From: Anisus vortex
Taxonomy: Eukaryota > Mollusca > Gastropoda > Planorbidae
DNA length: 64,000 nucleotides
Assembly: GCA_949126835.1 (NCBI GenBank)
Contig: OX421506.1
Span: 20,222,926 to 20,286,925 of the forward strand
Direction: 5' to 3'
The notes under the pieces were generated by a model, which was given only the letters and a program-made list of their open reading frames with translations, was not told the DNA's origin and made no database searches. Position 1 is the first letter of the stretch. Each line of letters starts with the position of its first letter. The position numbers were made by a program, and so were the translations under genes. Positions 35,153 through 47,100 of this stretch are shown piece after piece.

Positions 35153-36103
35153 CATAATCATAAGTATATATACTCAAAAGGAGTATGTATGTATATGGGT
35201 GTGTGCATACTGCATAATCTTTTTTAATACTGGACAGATTGACGTAAAATTTGTTACAAATATTCTTTGTGTTTATGGGGTGAACAGAACACTGACAGGG
35301 CTAAACCTTTTTTTAATGACCGTAGTGGTCATTTCGGTAAAAAAAAAAACAGAAAAGACTTACCTTTTGTTTCACATTGAAATTGCTGGTCCAACTTTGT
35401 ATAATTAATCGATCGATCGTGCTAAAAATAACAAACCACAAAATGCACTAAGATTATGTCTTGGACGTTATCAATATTTGTGAATGTGAAAAAATTGTTT
35501 TCGTGTTTAAATTTACTATGTGTTGTAAATGACTTAAATTAACTTTGTAGCGGGAAATATTTAATAAGAAGGGAACAAAAATTTTGGTAATTTGTAGTAG
35601 GTAATGTTTAAATTGTTTTAATTACCAGAAAATACTTTGTCACCGCTTAAGACTATTGTGCTCATTATAACTGTATTGGTATCTACAGTGTATTTGAAGA
35701 TTGTTTTTGCCAGTTTGGAGAACTGAGCACCTATTCAAGTTTATGTGATAAGACTTACCATAAGTCTGCAGCAGCTGTGGCGTGCATCTCAAATTATTTT
35801 ATTGCATGTTATTTTATTGGTGTAACTATTGTAATACATGTAAAGGATTTGTCTCATTCAAATTTTAAAGTCAGCAAATTTATATTGTCAGCTGTATAGT
35901 GTTCATTTTTATTGGCCAAATGTTGGACATAAAAAAATGTGGAAGTGTTTACAACTATTCAGTTGTTACATTAATGATTTAAAATATTAAACTACTGACA
36001 GATGACAGAATTATAAGATTTATTGAAATCATTCTTTATCTTCTTTTTTTTTTAAGTCATTAAAAGGGAGATTTATGATGCAATTTTTTAGCTTTAACTA
36101 TCT

Positions 36104-36372
36104 AGTAAAGTACCCTTCGGACCAAAGTGATCATAGGGCTGGTGAAGCAGCGTTCACCAGTTTCTGTGGCCACGGCATACAAGGGGATGTGTGGCCAGCA
36201 CAATGCCCAGCCGCCTTTACTTTACCCATACTAATGTCAGGTTCCCATCAGAGCTGGGTAGACTCAGGGACACCCTCAAGTCCTGGGAAAAAATCCCGGC
36301 TTTACCAGGATTTGAACCCAGGACCCTCGGATTGCCAGTCGAACGCGCTGCCGCTCGGCTACTGTGCCCCAT
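36104..36372 (-). repeat. SINE copy, near full length, minus orientation
   Basis: Minus-strand reading starts GGGGCACAGTAGCCGAGCGG, with a good A box (TAGCCGAGCGG) and a B-box region GGTTCAAATCC, then the shared core and the 3' end near 36105. This is among the best preserved copies. Confidence 0.85.
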
Positions 36373-36399
36373 GTTAACTATCTAGACATGTTCTATATT

Positions 36400-39245
36400 A
36401 TTTTATAAGACTTATTCTGCAATGCTTCCAGTAAAAAATTTTTTTTTTAAAAAGGTTTATTTTAAACAAGTTTATATTCAGCAAATATTTTTTGTACCAG
36501 CTGGAAGTGTTTTATTCAACTATGTTATGCTGTTGGTATGACATCACGTTACAATACTGGTTATAAAAATTCTGCCCATACATTAAATTATGATTTAAAT
36601 TTAAATCATAATCTTCTTTTTTTTATAAGAGTCGCTAATAACTTATAAAAGCTTAATAACTTTTAGTTAATAACTTATAAAAGTGTTGTTTATGATGTAC
36701 CTACTTTTTAAGGGTTAAGAAAGCTGTCACGTTGGTATTTATTATTATTGCATGTCAAACCATTTTCTGATCAAGTACTATAGAAGTTCTATCCTGATTG
36801 CTGGATTCTTGGATTCTACTCTAAATTTATTCAAAACAATTTTTGTGGGTGTTTTCTTCATTAAGTTTTTAAAAATTCCATTTTTGAACTGTTTTTCATT
36901 TTCCCCTTGTGGAAATACTCTTAGTAAAACAGTTTTTTAGCTTCACTTCTTCTTTGAAAACTCAGTTGCAGCAGATATAATGTAGCTTGCCTAGTATATC
37001 TATGTGAGGTGGCCTGCTAAAGGGCACCTCTTGCTTACTAGTCCATGGGTCAGAGCCTTAACAAGCTTATGTATCGCCCAGGGCAAAAGTTTTAGGCCGC
37101 CCCCTTGCATACTGTAAATGCTTTTTTAGTGCTATATTTAGACTACATTTGTCGCACCTGGACATATGTCGCCCCCCCCCCCCCCCCCCCCCCCATGTGA
37201 GGGCACTGCCATGGGTGGCCTATTTTTTACAGCTGTTCTAAATACATGCACCATTTAATAAATTTGCATGAGTTTCTTGTTTTATAGATTTTCACAAATA
37301 TTTCAAATGTGCCTCCCGTTATTCAATTCTTAGTAAATGATTGATATATACCTAAACCACAGTAAGATGCATTGTTGATCCTTCATATTGGGCTATTATA
37401 TTTATGTAGATAAAGCTCGCAAGATGTGTACCTGTTTAACAACGCTGTCGTTTTATTTTTAAATCAGAAAGTAAGAAAATAAATGCAAAATAATATTTGC
37501 CGTCAAAGGGGCATTTTAACTACTAGTTCACCTGCCATAAGTTTAACACACTTATTGAATTTTGGGGCATAAAAAAGTTCTATTGTAATTGAATTATTCA
37601 GTACGAAAAGTTTCTGAATTTAAGGCAGAATGACTGAGAATGTGCACTTCATACAATGGACTTTGAATTGCCCGACTACTCGTGTATCCTTCATTTCTTA
37701 TTTGATTGTTACAGAAACACTTACTTACATTCTCGTCTCGCTTGGGTGCTTTTTTTTTTTAATTGTTCATTTGAATGGTTATGTAATACCAAAGTTCCAC
37801 GTCACGTCAGTTGGTTTTATAATGAACGATTCCAGCATGTCATATCACATCTTTTTTATTTCTTCTCGGGATTAGTTTTTTGTGTGCGCATGTAATCTTT
37901 TAATTTAAAAGGAAAGCAGGCCACGTTATTGTTAATCTGAATTGTATTGATTTCAAGTTGTGTGTTTTTTTTAGGGTTTGATAGAATTTTCTATAAAAGG
38001 CTCAACCACACCACAGACCTGTTATCTGATTGACATACTGTCGTACTCAAATGTTATCAAACCAGATAAGACAAATGTAATCACCCCTCCTCCTACAGGG
38101 AAACCTCAGATTCTATAATATTTACAAAAAAAAAAAAACAACTGTTGGTGTTGCTTATTATAGTACATGCCAACACTTATCGCCATGGACTTCAACACAT
38201 TGACTCGTAACATTATGGCTTTAAGCAAAGGGTCAATGAAAAGCTATCAGCGTTTTGGTGTTTTAGGAGCCTGCATTTACTAAAGGGTCTCCTGCCGTAG
38301 AGCGAGCCAACCAAGGTACTAGGTTTTTATCTCAGCGTGTCCCTCTCTGACAGTAGCGAACGTTTATTGAACAGCCCGTGAGGAGTGAAGAGTTCCACCC
38401 TTCTGGTGTATCGTGGCAGCTAAGTAATTGTGGCCTCGGTAACTATAACCAGTTAAAACATAAAGGAGAAAAAAAATGTCCTTTTATAAATAGAACGTAA
38501 ACGTCGCATGATTTTGGACCCTATAAAGAGGCATGCCTGGGTCATGTCATGGCGACTTTGGGCGTTGAACTTTACCACTCCTTTTTGTGTGTGTAGTAGA
38601 GTAGAAGTAGACCTCATTAAAAAATTAACAATCAATTGAGATCCACACATTATTGCGCGTGTGTGTGTTTAGGTAGACAGTCAACACATAGCTTTTGTTA
38701 AAACATATGAATGGTGTGTTATTGCTTTAATTGGCCGGGTGTATTGCATAGACGTGATATATCCCTTTAGATATGAGTGATTTCTTTCAAACAGTGACAG
38801 GCATTCATACGCTAATGTTATTGTGATATTGGTTGTACCCAATCGTGATTTATATAGCCAAATCTTCCCACACTGAAGCGCTTACAGAGTTGTGGACTTC
38901 AACAAATTGATTCATTGTACATTGTTGACATCTTTAAAAAATAGTATTGACTCTAGCTCTCGATCTACCTCGCATTAAATTATTTTGTTAGAACATACAC
39001 TGTGCGTGGAAGGTTGTCATGGGCTTCTGTGGTGTTTTATAAATGATTGAATGAAATTACTGTTGTATTTCTAGGCACTCCTGTTAATAGGTAGTAAACT
39101 CTTTTGTTTTATTTTTTTAAACCCCGCCTGGGTCTAAGCGCATCTTTGGAAGGTGTATGATATCTGTTGATGAAATAAGGTGCTGCTGGACTTTGCCGGT
39201 CACATAATCTACACAATGAGAACTGTAGGCCTTGGTTTTGGGATT
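36400..39245. other. Intergenic, no gene seen
   Basis: No exon that I can support. Includes a 23-base C run at 37172-37194. The stretch around 38180-38450 is less AT-rich than its surroundings and could be regulatory, but nothing specific supports that. Confidence 0.35.
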
Positions 39246-39253
39246 ATTTGGAC

Positions 39254-39859
39254 TAGGGATGTTAAACGAAAACCGGAATTCCAATTTTCAGTTTCGTTGG
39301 AAGTAAAGGTGGAAATCATTCACTCAAATATGGCGCCCCGGGAGTTATTTGTTTGTTTGTTATCGAAGAAATATTTTAAAACTATGTTTGATTCACACTC
39401 ACACACAGTATTAAATGCCTTGCAAATACTAGATGTCTAATTTGGCATAGGCGACTCATAGTCTAGGCCTATAGTTGTTTTTTCTAACTCCGAATATTGC
39501 TTGCGATACACAGACAACAACAACGTTCTTGAGATGCAAAAACTTGGTTTTCCTAACAGACGCTGAACATACCGTACAGACAGACCAATAGACTTTATGT
39601 AGGCGCTTTTTTTTTTTATACCGTGTCTGTGTGTGGACTCCATAGCTAGCTAAATTGCGAAGGTGCAGTTTTTTGTATCGCTCGATCGGTCACTTCGCTA
39701 AAGAACAATTACTCAATTCTCCACCTAAAAATACATAATAACAAAAGAAACACAAAAAGGACCGGGGAGAGGGGGTGCAAACCGAAAGCCGGTTGAAAAT
39801 CGGATTTCTAGAACCGAAAATCGGTTTTTGAAAAAAAACAAACGATATTAACATCTTTA
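39254..39859. mobile_element. hAT-type MITE related to the 29-kb transposon, 606 bp
   Basis: Ends TAGGGATGTTAA and (opposite strand) TAAAGATGTTAA. Perfect 8-bp target duplication ATTTGGAC at 39246-39253 and 39860-39867. Subterminal AACCGGAATTCC and CCGAAAATCGG motifs. The interior at about 39360-39470 (CGAAGAAATATTTTAAAAC and onward) resembles 29338-29445 of the degenerate hAT element, suggesting deletion-derivative kinship. Confidence 0.87.
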
Positions 39860-40478
39860 ATTTGGACCAAAATTATATAAAGTTGACCGGGATATTTTTA
39901 TTAAAAAAAAGCAAGGTTTAATACTATATTTCGTTGCAAGCTATGCTTAATTATCAGTATTACATAAGCGTATATATGCTTTATCAGTATACACTGTTTG
40001 CGAGTGACTTTTACACTCCACTGCTTGCTTCTAAATCCTACTACCAATGTTTCCATTTGCGATCGTTGAAAATAAATATAGATTCTATAAAAAAAATGGA
40101 AGGACAATGAGCCTCCCTGTGTGATATTAATATTTAATCTCTTAACTCTTAAGGATATGCTACTCCGTGCTACTGCTACACCTCCTAATATTGCATCACC
40201 CTAAAGCTATTTAAATAATTTAGTTCGCCTAGTAGAGTGTGTTCAGGGGAAGCGCAAAGAACTGTATGCCAATCACCTGTGTACACGTCAGAAAGTCTTC
40301 AAGCTAATCACTCCGCTAACACTACTCTGTCATCTGTGCAGCAGGTGATGACTTTAATGTGCGAACACAAAATTAATTATCTTACATAATTAATTAATGG
40401 GCTATTTTTAGGGATAGGATGACCTCGTTTTATTTTCACGTAATCCGTTGGTACCAGAGACTGTAGTAGTGTAGTGAG

Positions 40479-40606
40479 CAGGGGCGTGGCCAGTTTCTGT
40501 TCCAGGAAAGGGGGGGGGGGGGCTAAACTTTAACCGAATGTTGAGTTGGAAAGGGGGGAGGGGCTTATTAGCCCCTTTTCAGTAACCTCCCCCGGCTTCG
40601 TCCCTG
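40479..40606. mobile_element. hAT-type MITE, 128 bp
   Basis: Ends CAGGGGCGTGGCC and (opposite strand) CAGGGACGAAGCC. 8-bp flanks GTAGTGAG (40471-40478) and GTACTGAG (40607-40614) match at 7 of 8. The interior is two G-rich blocks. Confidence 0.72.
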
Positions 40607-40672
40607 GTACTGAGTTAATTGGTGGACTTGATGAATGCATACAGCATAGAAACAACCAGTTAGCACAACGTT

Positions 40673-40691
40673 GGGGGGGGGGGGGGGGGGG
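40673..40691. repeat. Homopolymer G tract
   Basis: 19 G in a row followed by a further G-rich stretch. Other long G/C homopolymers are at 37172-37194 (23 C), 41823-41842 (20 C) and 50243-50259 (17 C). Their lengths are the least reliable bases in the window. Confidence 0.85.
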
Positions 40692-42700
40692 CGGGGGCGG
40701 GTATAAGCAATATGTAGCCGAGATTTAAATATTGGGACTTATAAACAGTGTGCCGACAGGGACTTTTCTGAATAGTTTGAGTGTGGTCTGACCTGAAGAT
40801 TAAGTAAGGCACATTTGTATTCAATTCCCTGTGTGTTTGAATGGGTTTAAAAGGAGTAAATAAACAGATCCGCACTACTTTTAGAGTAGGCTACCAACAT
40901 AAGCCATTGTCACACATTGATGTTCTCTTATAGAGACACATCTCTCCACTGTGTATTGCAAACGGTGGTTTGTATTATCTTTTCTCTCATTGCAGTTATC
41001 TGACAAACGCTCGTGTGATTTCGTTTTAATTAGTTATTTCTTCCAATGGCCGTTTATATCTGGGAGCTAAGCATCCTAACTATTTGCATTTAGTTGTTTA
41101 ATTTGCCCTTTTTTTTAAATATTTTAAAGCCAGCTTAAAATGGAGGTTGCATAGCTTCGTTGAAAATACTAGTGACGATTCCAAGCCAATGTCTCTACGT
41201 GTGAAACTACTAACTTCCTAGTTCTTATCAGTAGCTACTCCAGCTACCTTGTAATAGTACACCATATTATGGTCCATATCCCACCTCCCGCACTCAAAAC
41301 TGTCTGCCCCCCCCCCCCTCACAAGTCTCCACCACTAACGTACAGACATTAAATGAGCCTGTGTGTGTTGCACTGTGTGTGTTGCACTGTGTGTGTTCTT
41401 GCGTCACGGGGAAGTCAAGTTTACTAAAAAAAACCGTTGCCCGACAGTGATTAGTCATGTTGACCGATGAATGGACGTAATGAAAGAAAGCATTTTAAGG
41501 CTCATGAAATGTTAATTTTGGGACGCATAGAGGTTCGCCTTCCCCATAAGATCCCGCACACTCCGCAAACAGTATGATCGATAGCTCAACTGCATGTTAG
41601 TAGTAGTAGGCCTATTTCTTCAGCGTTTGCTCCTCTGTATCCTTACAAGGAATATACTGAACATGTGATTTTAAAACACTGGCAGCTTTATTTTTTTTAA
41701 AACTTTCTTGACTGGACACCGAAATCTTTAAGTTTGTAGGATGTAGCTTAGGGTCTACTTCTTGTGCATTGTAGGCCTATTTGTCTTATGTCTGGTGTGC
41801 ATACATGTTTTTTTTTAAAAGTCCCCCCCCCCCCCCCCCCCCGCCAAAATGTTTGTGTGTTCTAAAGTGTTAGCCGTGTATGTTTGAGGAGTAAAAAAAA
41901 AGATACTGGAGTATATTGTTCTTTTGTTGTGGTTTCCAAATGTTCTGACTCACTCAATTCCCCTCCAGTGTTCGTTCCAAAGTTTACTAAGCACAAGCAA
42001 GGCTTAAAAAAAGTAGCCCAGTGATCAAATCTTGGTCTCAGCTAGTCTGTAAGTCAGCAGTCTTTTTGTCCTTCCCCCGTGTTTTATGTCACGTCACACA
42101 CTACTGGTCTCACCTTCACCGCCCCCACCCCCTCACTGCCACTTCCCCTAGCCGTCGATGTCTTTCTCTCTTGTCGCGCACCTTGTGACATTGATAACAC
42201 CGGGGGTGGGGGTGGGGGTGGGAGGGGGGGGGGCCCTGGCCTGTTTGGGTGGTGTGAGGCGGGCGGGAAGTGTGCTTTGAAAAAGAAAAGTACAAACCGT
42301 TATCGGGCTGAGTGGGGGGGGGGGGGTAGTGCAAAGGTGAATGTCATTCATTTCCTTAACCCAAAGTACGCACGTACTGGCGCACGTACTGGCGGAGTGG
42401 GGCGATATATTCGATTAGTTTCCCAATGTATCGATGGTTTCACTGGGATGGTCTTAAACTAAACTGATCATAGCGAAACCAAAGTGTTCCAGTACGTTAG
42501 CATTGAAAAATATGTAATTGTACACTGTATTTATACACAGTGATGAACTGTGTATAGTGTGTACCAGAGAGTATACAGTCATTGGAGATAGAAACCGGAA
42601 AATCAGCAGTTTGTGTGAAGGACTATTTGTTTCTGTCGTCTGAGGTTTTTAAATTTGATGCAGGTTATCTTTACATTAAAATGTGTTGTATAGATATACA
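40692..42700. other. Intergenic, no gene seen
   Basis: No supported gene. A G-rich stretch at 42200-42330 makes a glycine-rich ORF that I do not accept. Confidence 0.35.
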
Positions 42701-42734
42701 AATCTGATAAAATGTATCTTTACTGGACCACTTG

Positions 42735-43195
42735 TTTCAACGTGCACCAGTTTCTAGATCACTGTGTCTCAATTTTGTACCAGTTCTTGGACAAATGTGT
42801 CTCAATATCCACGGTTGTTGGAACACTGTGCCTCAATGTCCACAAGTGGATGGAACACTGTCTCAATGTCCACGAGTTGATGGACCACTGTGTCTCAATG
42901 TCCACAAGTTGATGGACCACTGTGTCCCAATGTCCACAAGTTGATGGACCACTGTGTCCCAATGTCCACAAGTTGATGGACCACTGTGTCCCAATGTCCA
43001 CAAGTTGATGGACCACTATGTCTCAATGTCCACAAGTTGATGGACCATTGTATCTCAATGTCCACAAGTTCCTGGACAACTGTATCTCAATGTCCACAAG
43101 TTCCTGGACAACTGTATCTCAGTGTCCACACATTTCTAGACCACTATGTCTGTATGTGTTTCACTTGCTGGACCACGGTGTCTCTTTGTGTACCA
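42735..43195. repeat. 32-bp tandem array, about 14 copies
   Basis: The unit contains TCAATGTCCACAAGTTGATG and GACCACTGTG. Central copies (42840-43050) are nearly identical and outer copies are diverged. Since 32 is not a multiple of 3, the same peptide phases appear in turn in each frame, so the open frames are by-products. Confidence 0.92.
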
Positions 43196-43948
43196 GACAA
43201 CTACGTCTAAAGTTTATCATCAATGTCTTAATTGCTAATAAATTCACAAATACTTAATTTAAAATATCTAACACTAACAGCTGAGTAACATCTTGGCCTT
43301 GATCTGTTACATGTGCTTGTATCAGTATTGATTGTTAAAAAAGCTTCAACTATGCCTCTTGATAATTACAGCACTTATTCTCTCAACAAAAGTTGATAAA
43401 TTGTGATTTGACATATACAAAAAGTACTTTTGATTGACCAGGCACACAAAATGAGTAATTGACCTTGAATGACAGGCCTTGAAGTTTATCAAATATGTGC
43501 ACTATTGATAATAAAAAAATAAAATAAAAGCAATACTCTAGAACTTGTATAAATCTCAATTTTTTTCTTGACATAATTTTTTTTTTGCCATAAAATTCCA
43601 GTACTAAAGAATTCTTTTGACTCTTTCTAATGTGGCAATACCATTTCGGGCCTGTAGTTTTAAAAGAAGGTATGTTTTTACACCAGGCTTGCTAGCTCAT
43701 TCTGTCTCATAAAACAATATGTTCAGGAATTTTACTGTGACATATTGGAAATTACTGGTGACGTCTAATAGTAGAAGCATCTTCTAATGATTTTGATTGA
43801 TATTTCAATAAAACATATTTGGCAATCTCCATCTTATGCTCTTACATGTATATTTTACTCTTTTTATTCTGATAAATGTATTTTTTTTCAGTAGTTCAAA
43901 ATCAGTGCATGCATTTTTAATGAAGATTATACTTTTTTTCTCTTCCAG

Positions 43949-44154
43949 GTGAAGCTACCACAAAGAAATCCAGAATTAGCAGCTAAAGAAATGCATCAGT
44001 AATTAGTTTGAAAAGAGAAGGAACATCTAATATTCATGGAATGTAATACAACCATCAGCTGAACTCCCCAAAAAAAGTTGTTGTATTGTTTGGCCGTTTT
44101 CTTTGAACATTTTTTTTTTGCGACAAGACAAAAAATACAGTTTGTTCATTCAAT
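43949..44154 (+). other. 5' UTR part of the desaturase coding exon 1
   Basis: A T-rich acceptor TTTTTTTCTCTTCCAG ends at 43948, and no in-frame coding sequence precedes the ATG at 44155. So at least one untranslated exon probably lies upstream. I could not locate it or the promoter. Confidence 0.5.
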
Positions 44155-47100
44155 ATGGGTAAAGGGGCTCAGGGAGAGTCTAATGGCATAATTGTGAAAT
44201 CTAAACTGGAGGAGTTCACCTGGGACGTTATCAAGGAGAAGACGTCGCGCGAGGAAAAGTGGATTGTTATCGACGGAGAAGTGTACAATATTACAAACTG
44301 GGCTCGGAGGCACCCAGGAGGTCCAAAGGTCATCAGCCACTATGCTGGGCAAGATGCCACAGTAAGTAAAGAGGCTTTTGTTGTTGTTGTTTTTTTTTCA
44401 AATTTTCTAGACTTTTCTTTTTTAAAATTGTCTAGACTGTCCATGAACACTTTGTTAGTTGAAAATGCTAACTCATTCGGTACCTGACTAGTCCAGGTGC
44501 ATAGATTTCCCTCATACAAGAGCAGGGCTGTGGAGTCTGTAGATAAATGTTCCAACTCCCACTCTTAAGTACCAAAAATTTCCTCCGACTCTTCGACTCC
44601 GACTCCACAGCCCTGTACAAGAGCATCCCATTCAAATAAGAAAGTAACCTTTGCTTTCACAAATGTCTTCACCAGAATGTTTATTGCATTTTTTTTCATT
44701 TTTTAGATCAAGAAAATTGACAGATTCTGACTTTTTTTGTGTGTGCAACTTCTGTTGTTGTCAAACACATTGCTATGTCCTTGTGGGAAATAATGCATGA
44801 GACCTAGATAGCCAATAGAAGTGCTCTCTGGATCAAAGAATTAAAATAAAAAACCTAAACTGATTGGAATTATTTGGTAGTGCACATTGTATCAAACATT
44901 ATTTTTTTTTTCTTTACTAAAAAGTATCCTTTAATTTTGTGTGTTCTCACTATTGTCTTATTGTATTATTTCCCTAGGATGCTTTCAAAGCTTTTCATAA
45001 TGATCTCAACTTTGTAAAGAAATACATGAAAGCCATCCACATAGGGACCTTGAAGGAATCCCAGCAAGTAGTCAGTCCAGTTGAGCAAGACTTCAGAGAA
45101 CTGAGAGAAACTGCAGAGAAAATGGTACTGATCAGAGTGTGATTTATTTCAGACTTCTCTGTGGGTCCTGATGGTCTAGCAGTGGCAAATTCAAAATGCA
45201 AATCTTAAAGTCTTTGTTTCAAATCCTGTTTGATACAGTTTGGTTAATGCCAGTCTTTTCCCCAGAAATAAGGGTGTCCTTGAGTCTGATTATCTGATGG
45301 GTACCTGACATTAGTTGGGTAAAAGTAAAGGTGACTGCCATATGATGCTATTTGGATGGAAACTAGTGGGAGCCACTTCACTAGCCTTTCAGACTATTTT
45401 GTTCTTAAAGGAAGAGCTACTTTACTGTTCTAATGGTACCTGGGCATTTGTATGTAAATGCTGCTTATCTAGCCCCATAGACCAACACTTTGTGACAGGG
45501 GTTACTTAATTAGCTCTTACTACTTATCATTGAAGCTAAGGACTTGTAATGAATGTAATTACTGTGCCCAATCCTTATATTTCTTATTCATGCTTGTTTC
45601 TTTACCCGCAGGGCTTATTCAAACCAAGTGTACTGTTCTTCTGTTTTCACATGTTTCACATCCTCTTTCTTGATTGGGCAGCATGGGCTACCATGTATTA
45701 TTTTGGAACTGGTTGGATTCCATTTCTGGCCTCGTTGTTAATGATAACAACAGTAGAGGTAAGAACAAAAATCAAATTTTCATGTCTAGTGTGAGACTTT
45801 GTATATTAGGGTGTCCCAGAAATGCTAAAAAAAAAAATTTTTTTAAATCTTTGGTGTCTCACCCCCTGAAATGTGTCTCTTGGGTACAATGAGTGAATTG
45901 GTGAAGTTGTAGCTCATTTGAACAACATTTAGAGGTCCCCCAAGAGCTTTTAAAATTCCAGTATTAGGCCAACATAAAAATCCAGACGATCGTGGCTCAA
46001 ATAACTTGCAGTTTTTGCATGCCATATATGAATAAAATGAAGTTTAAATATACTTATATTTACCTCATTGCTACCATTAACTAGAGTTGTAATTGTGTGA
46101 TTCTTAATTAGAAAATGTAATAAATGCGAGAAAACATATAAAATACCTAATGTGCAAAACTTGTGCATATTTTTTGAAGATTTGATTGTTTTAAACTAAG
46201 CAGTTTTTGAAGTTGCAACGAGAATCAAGAACAGGATCAATTGGATCTGTGGACAAAAAGCTTGCTGCTAAAGAAAAACGAGTTGCTGAGCGTCAGAAAC
46301 AATTTATCAGGGATGTTGGTGATGCAGCAAAAGATGCTACATCACAGTGCCGTCACCATGGGTTACCATCAGGTTCAAGTGTAGAGTCAGCAGTAGACAT
46401 AGAACAGCAACTGGATGTAGGTGGTTCTGACAGTGACACAGACACACATTCAATGACATCATCCATTTGTCGGGATTCCAGTGACGATGCAGAACCTGAT
46501 GAAGAATTTGTCATCCAATCAGCATCCTCAAGCAAAACAAATTCTGCAACATGACATCGCAGACGAAGCATCATATCACCAAAAGTTGCTGCAGTGCTGG
46601 ACAGAACGAACACCAGCATTAGAAAATCTACAATGATACTTGCATCCGCATTCAACGAAGCTGGTGTTCCGACATCTGACACAGTATTTTCCAAGAGCAC
46701 AATGCATTGTCATCGCAAGCTTCGTCGTCAACAAGCTGCAGCACGTATAAAAGAAAACTATATTCCCTCAAAATCAATTGTTCATTGGGATGGTAAGCTA
46801 TTGCCTGATGCTACCGAAGAGGTTACCAACAACGTCGATCGATTACCTGTCCTGCTCTCATCACTTGTCGATGGCACTACAAAGCTTCTTGGTGTTCCCA
46901 AGTTAGCATCCGGGTCAGGATGGGCAGCTGCTGATGCAGTCTATGAACATATCAAATCGTGGAAGTGAGAATCTTTGGTCATCGGCATGTGCTTCGACAC
47001 TACGGCTTCCAATACTGGAAGACTCAATGGAGCTTGCACTCTGTTAGAAGTAGCCCTGGGACGTAATCTATTATGGATGGCATGCCGTCACCACATGTTT

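Noticed and set aside
37010..37215. Possible MITE with GGTGGCC-like ends around the 23-C tract
   Set aside because: No convincing inverted ends with a target duplication could be defined.
42079..42462. Glycine-rich ORF of 127 residues
   Set aside because: It depends on G homopolymers of uncertain length, and there is no splice or homology support.
42712..43257. Repeated Cys/His-containing ORFs in several frames
   Set aside because: By-products of the 32-bp tandem array; the same peptide cycles through all frames.
44155..44487. 110-residue ORF as a stand-alone cytochrome b5 protein
   Set aside because: The coding part stops at a clear donor at 44362 and continues in phase into desaturase exon 2. 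The rest is intron read-through.
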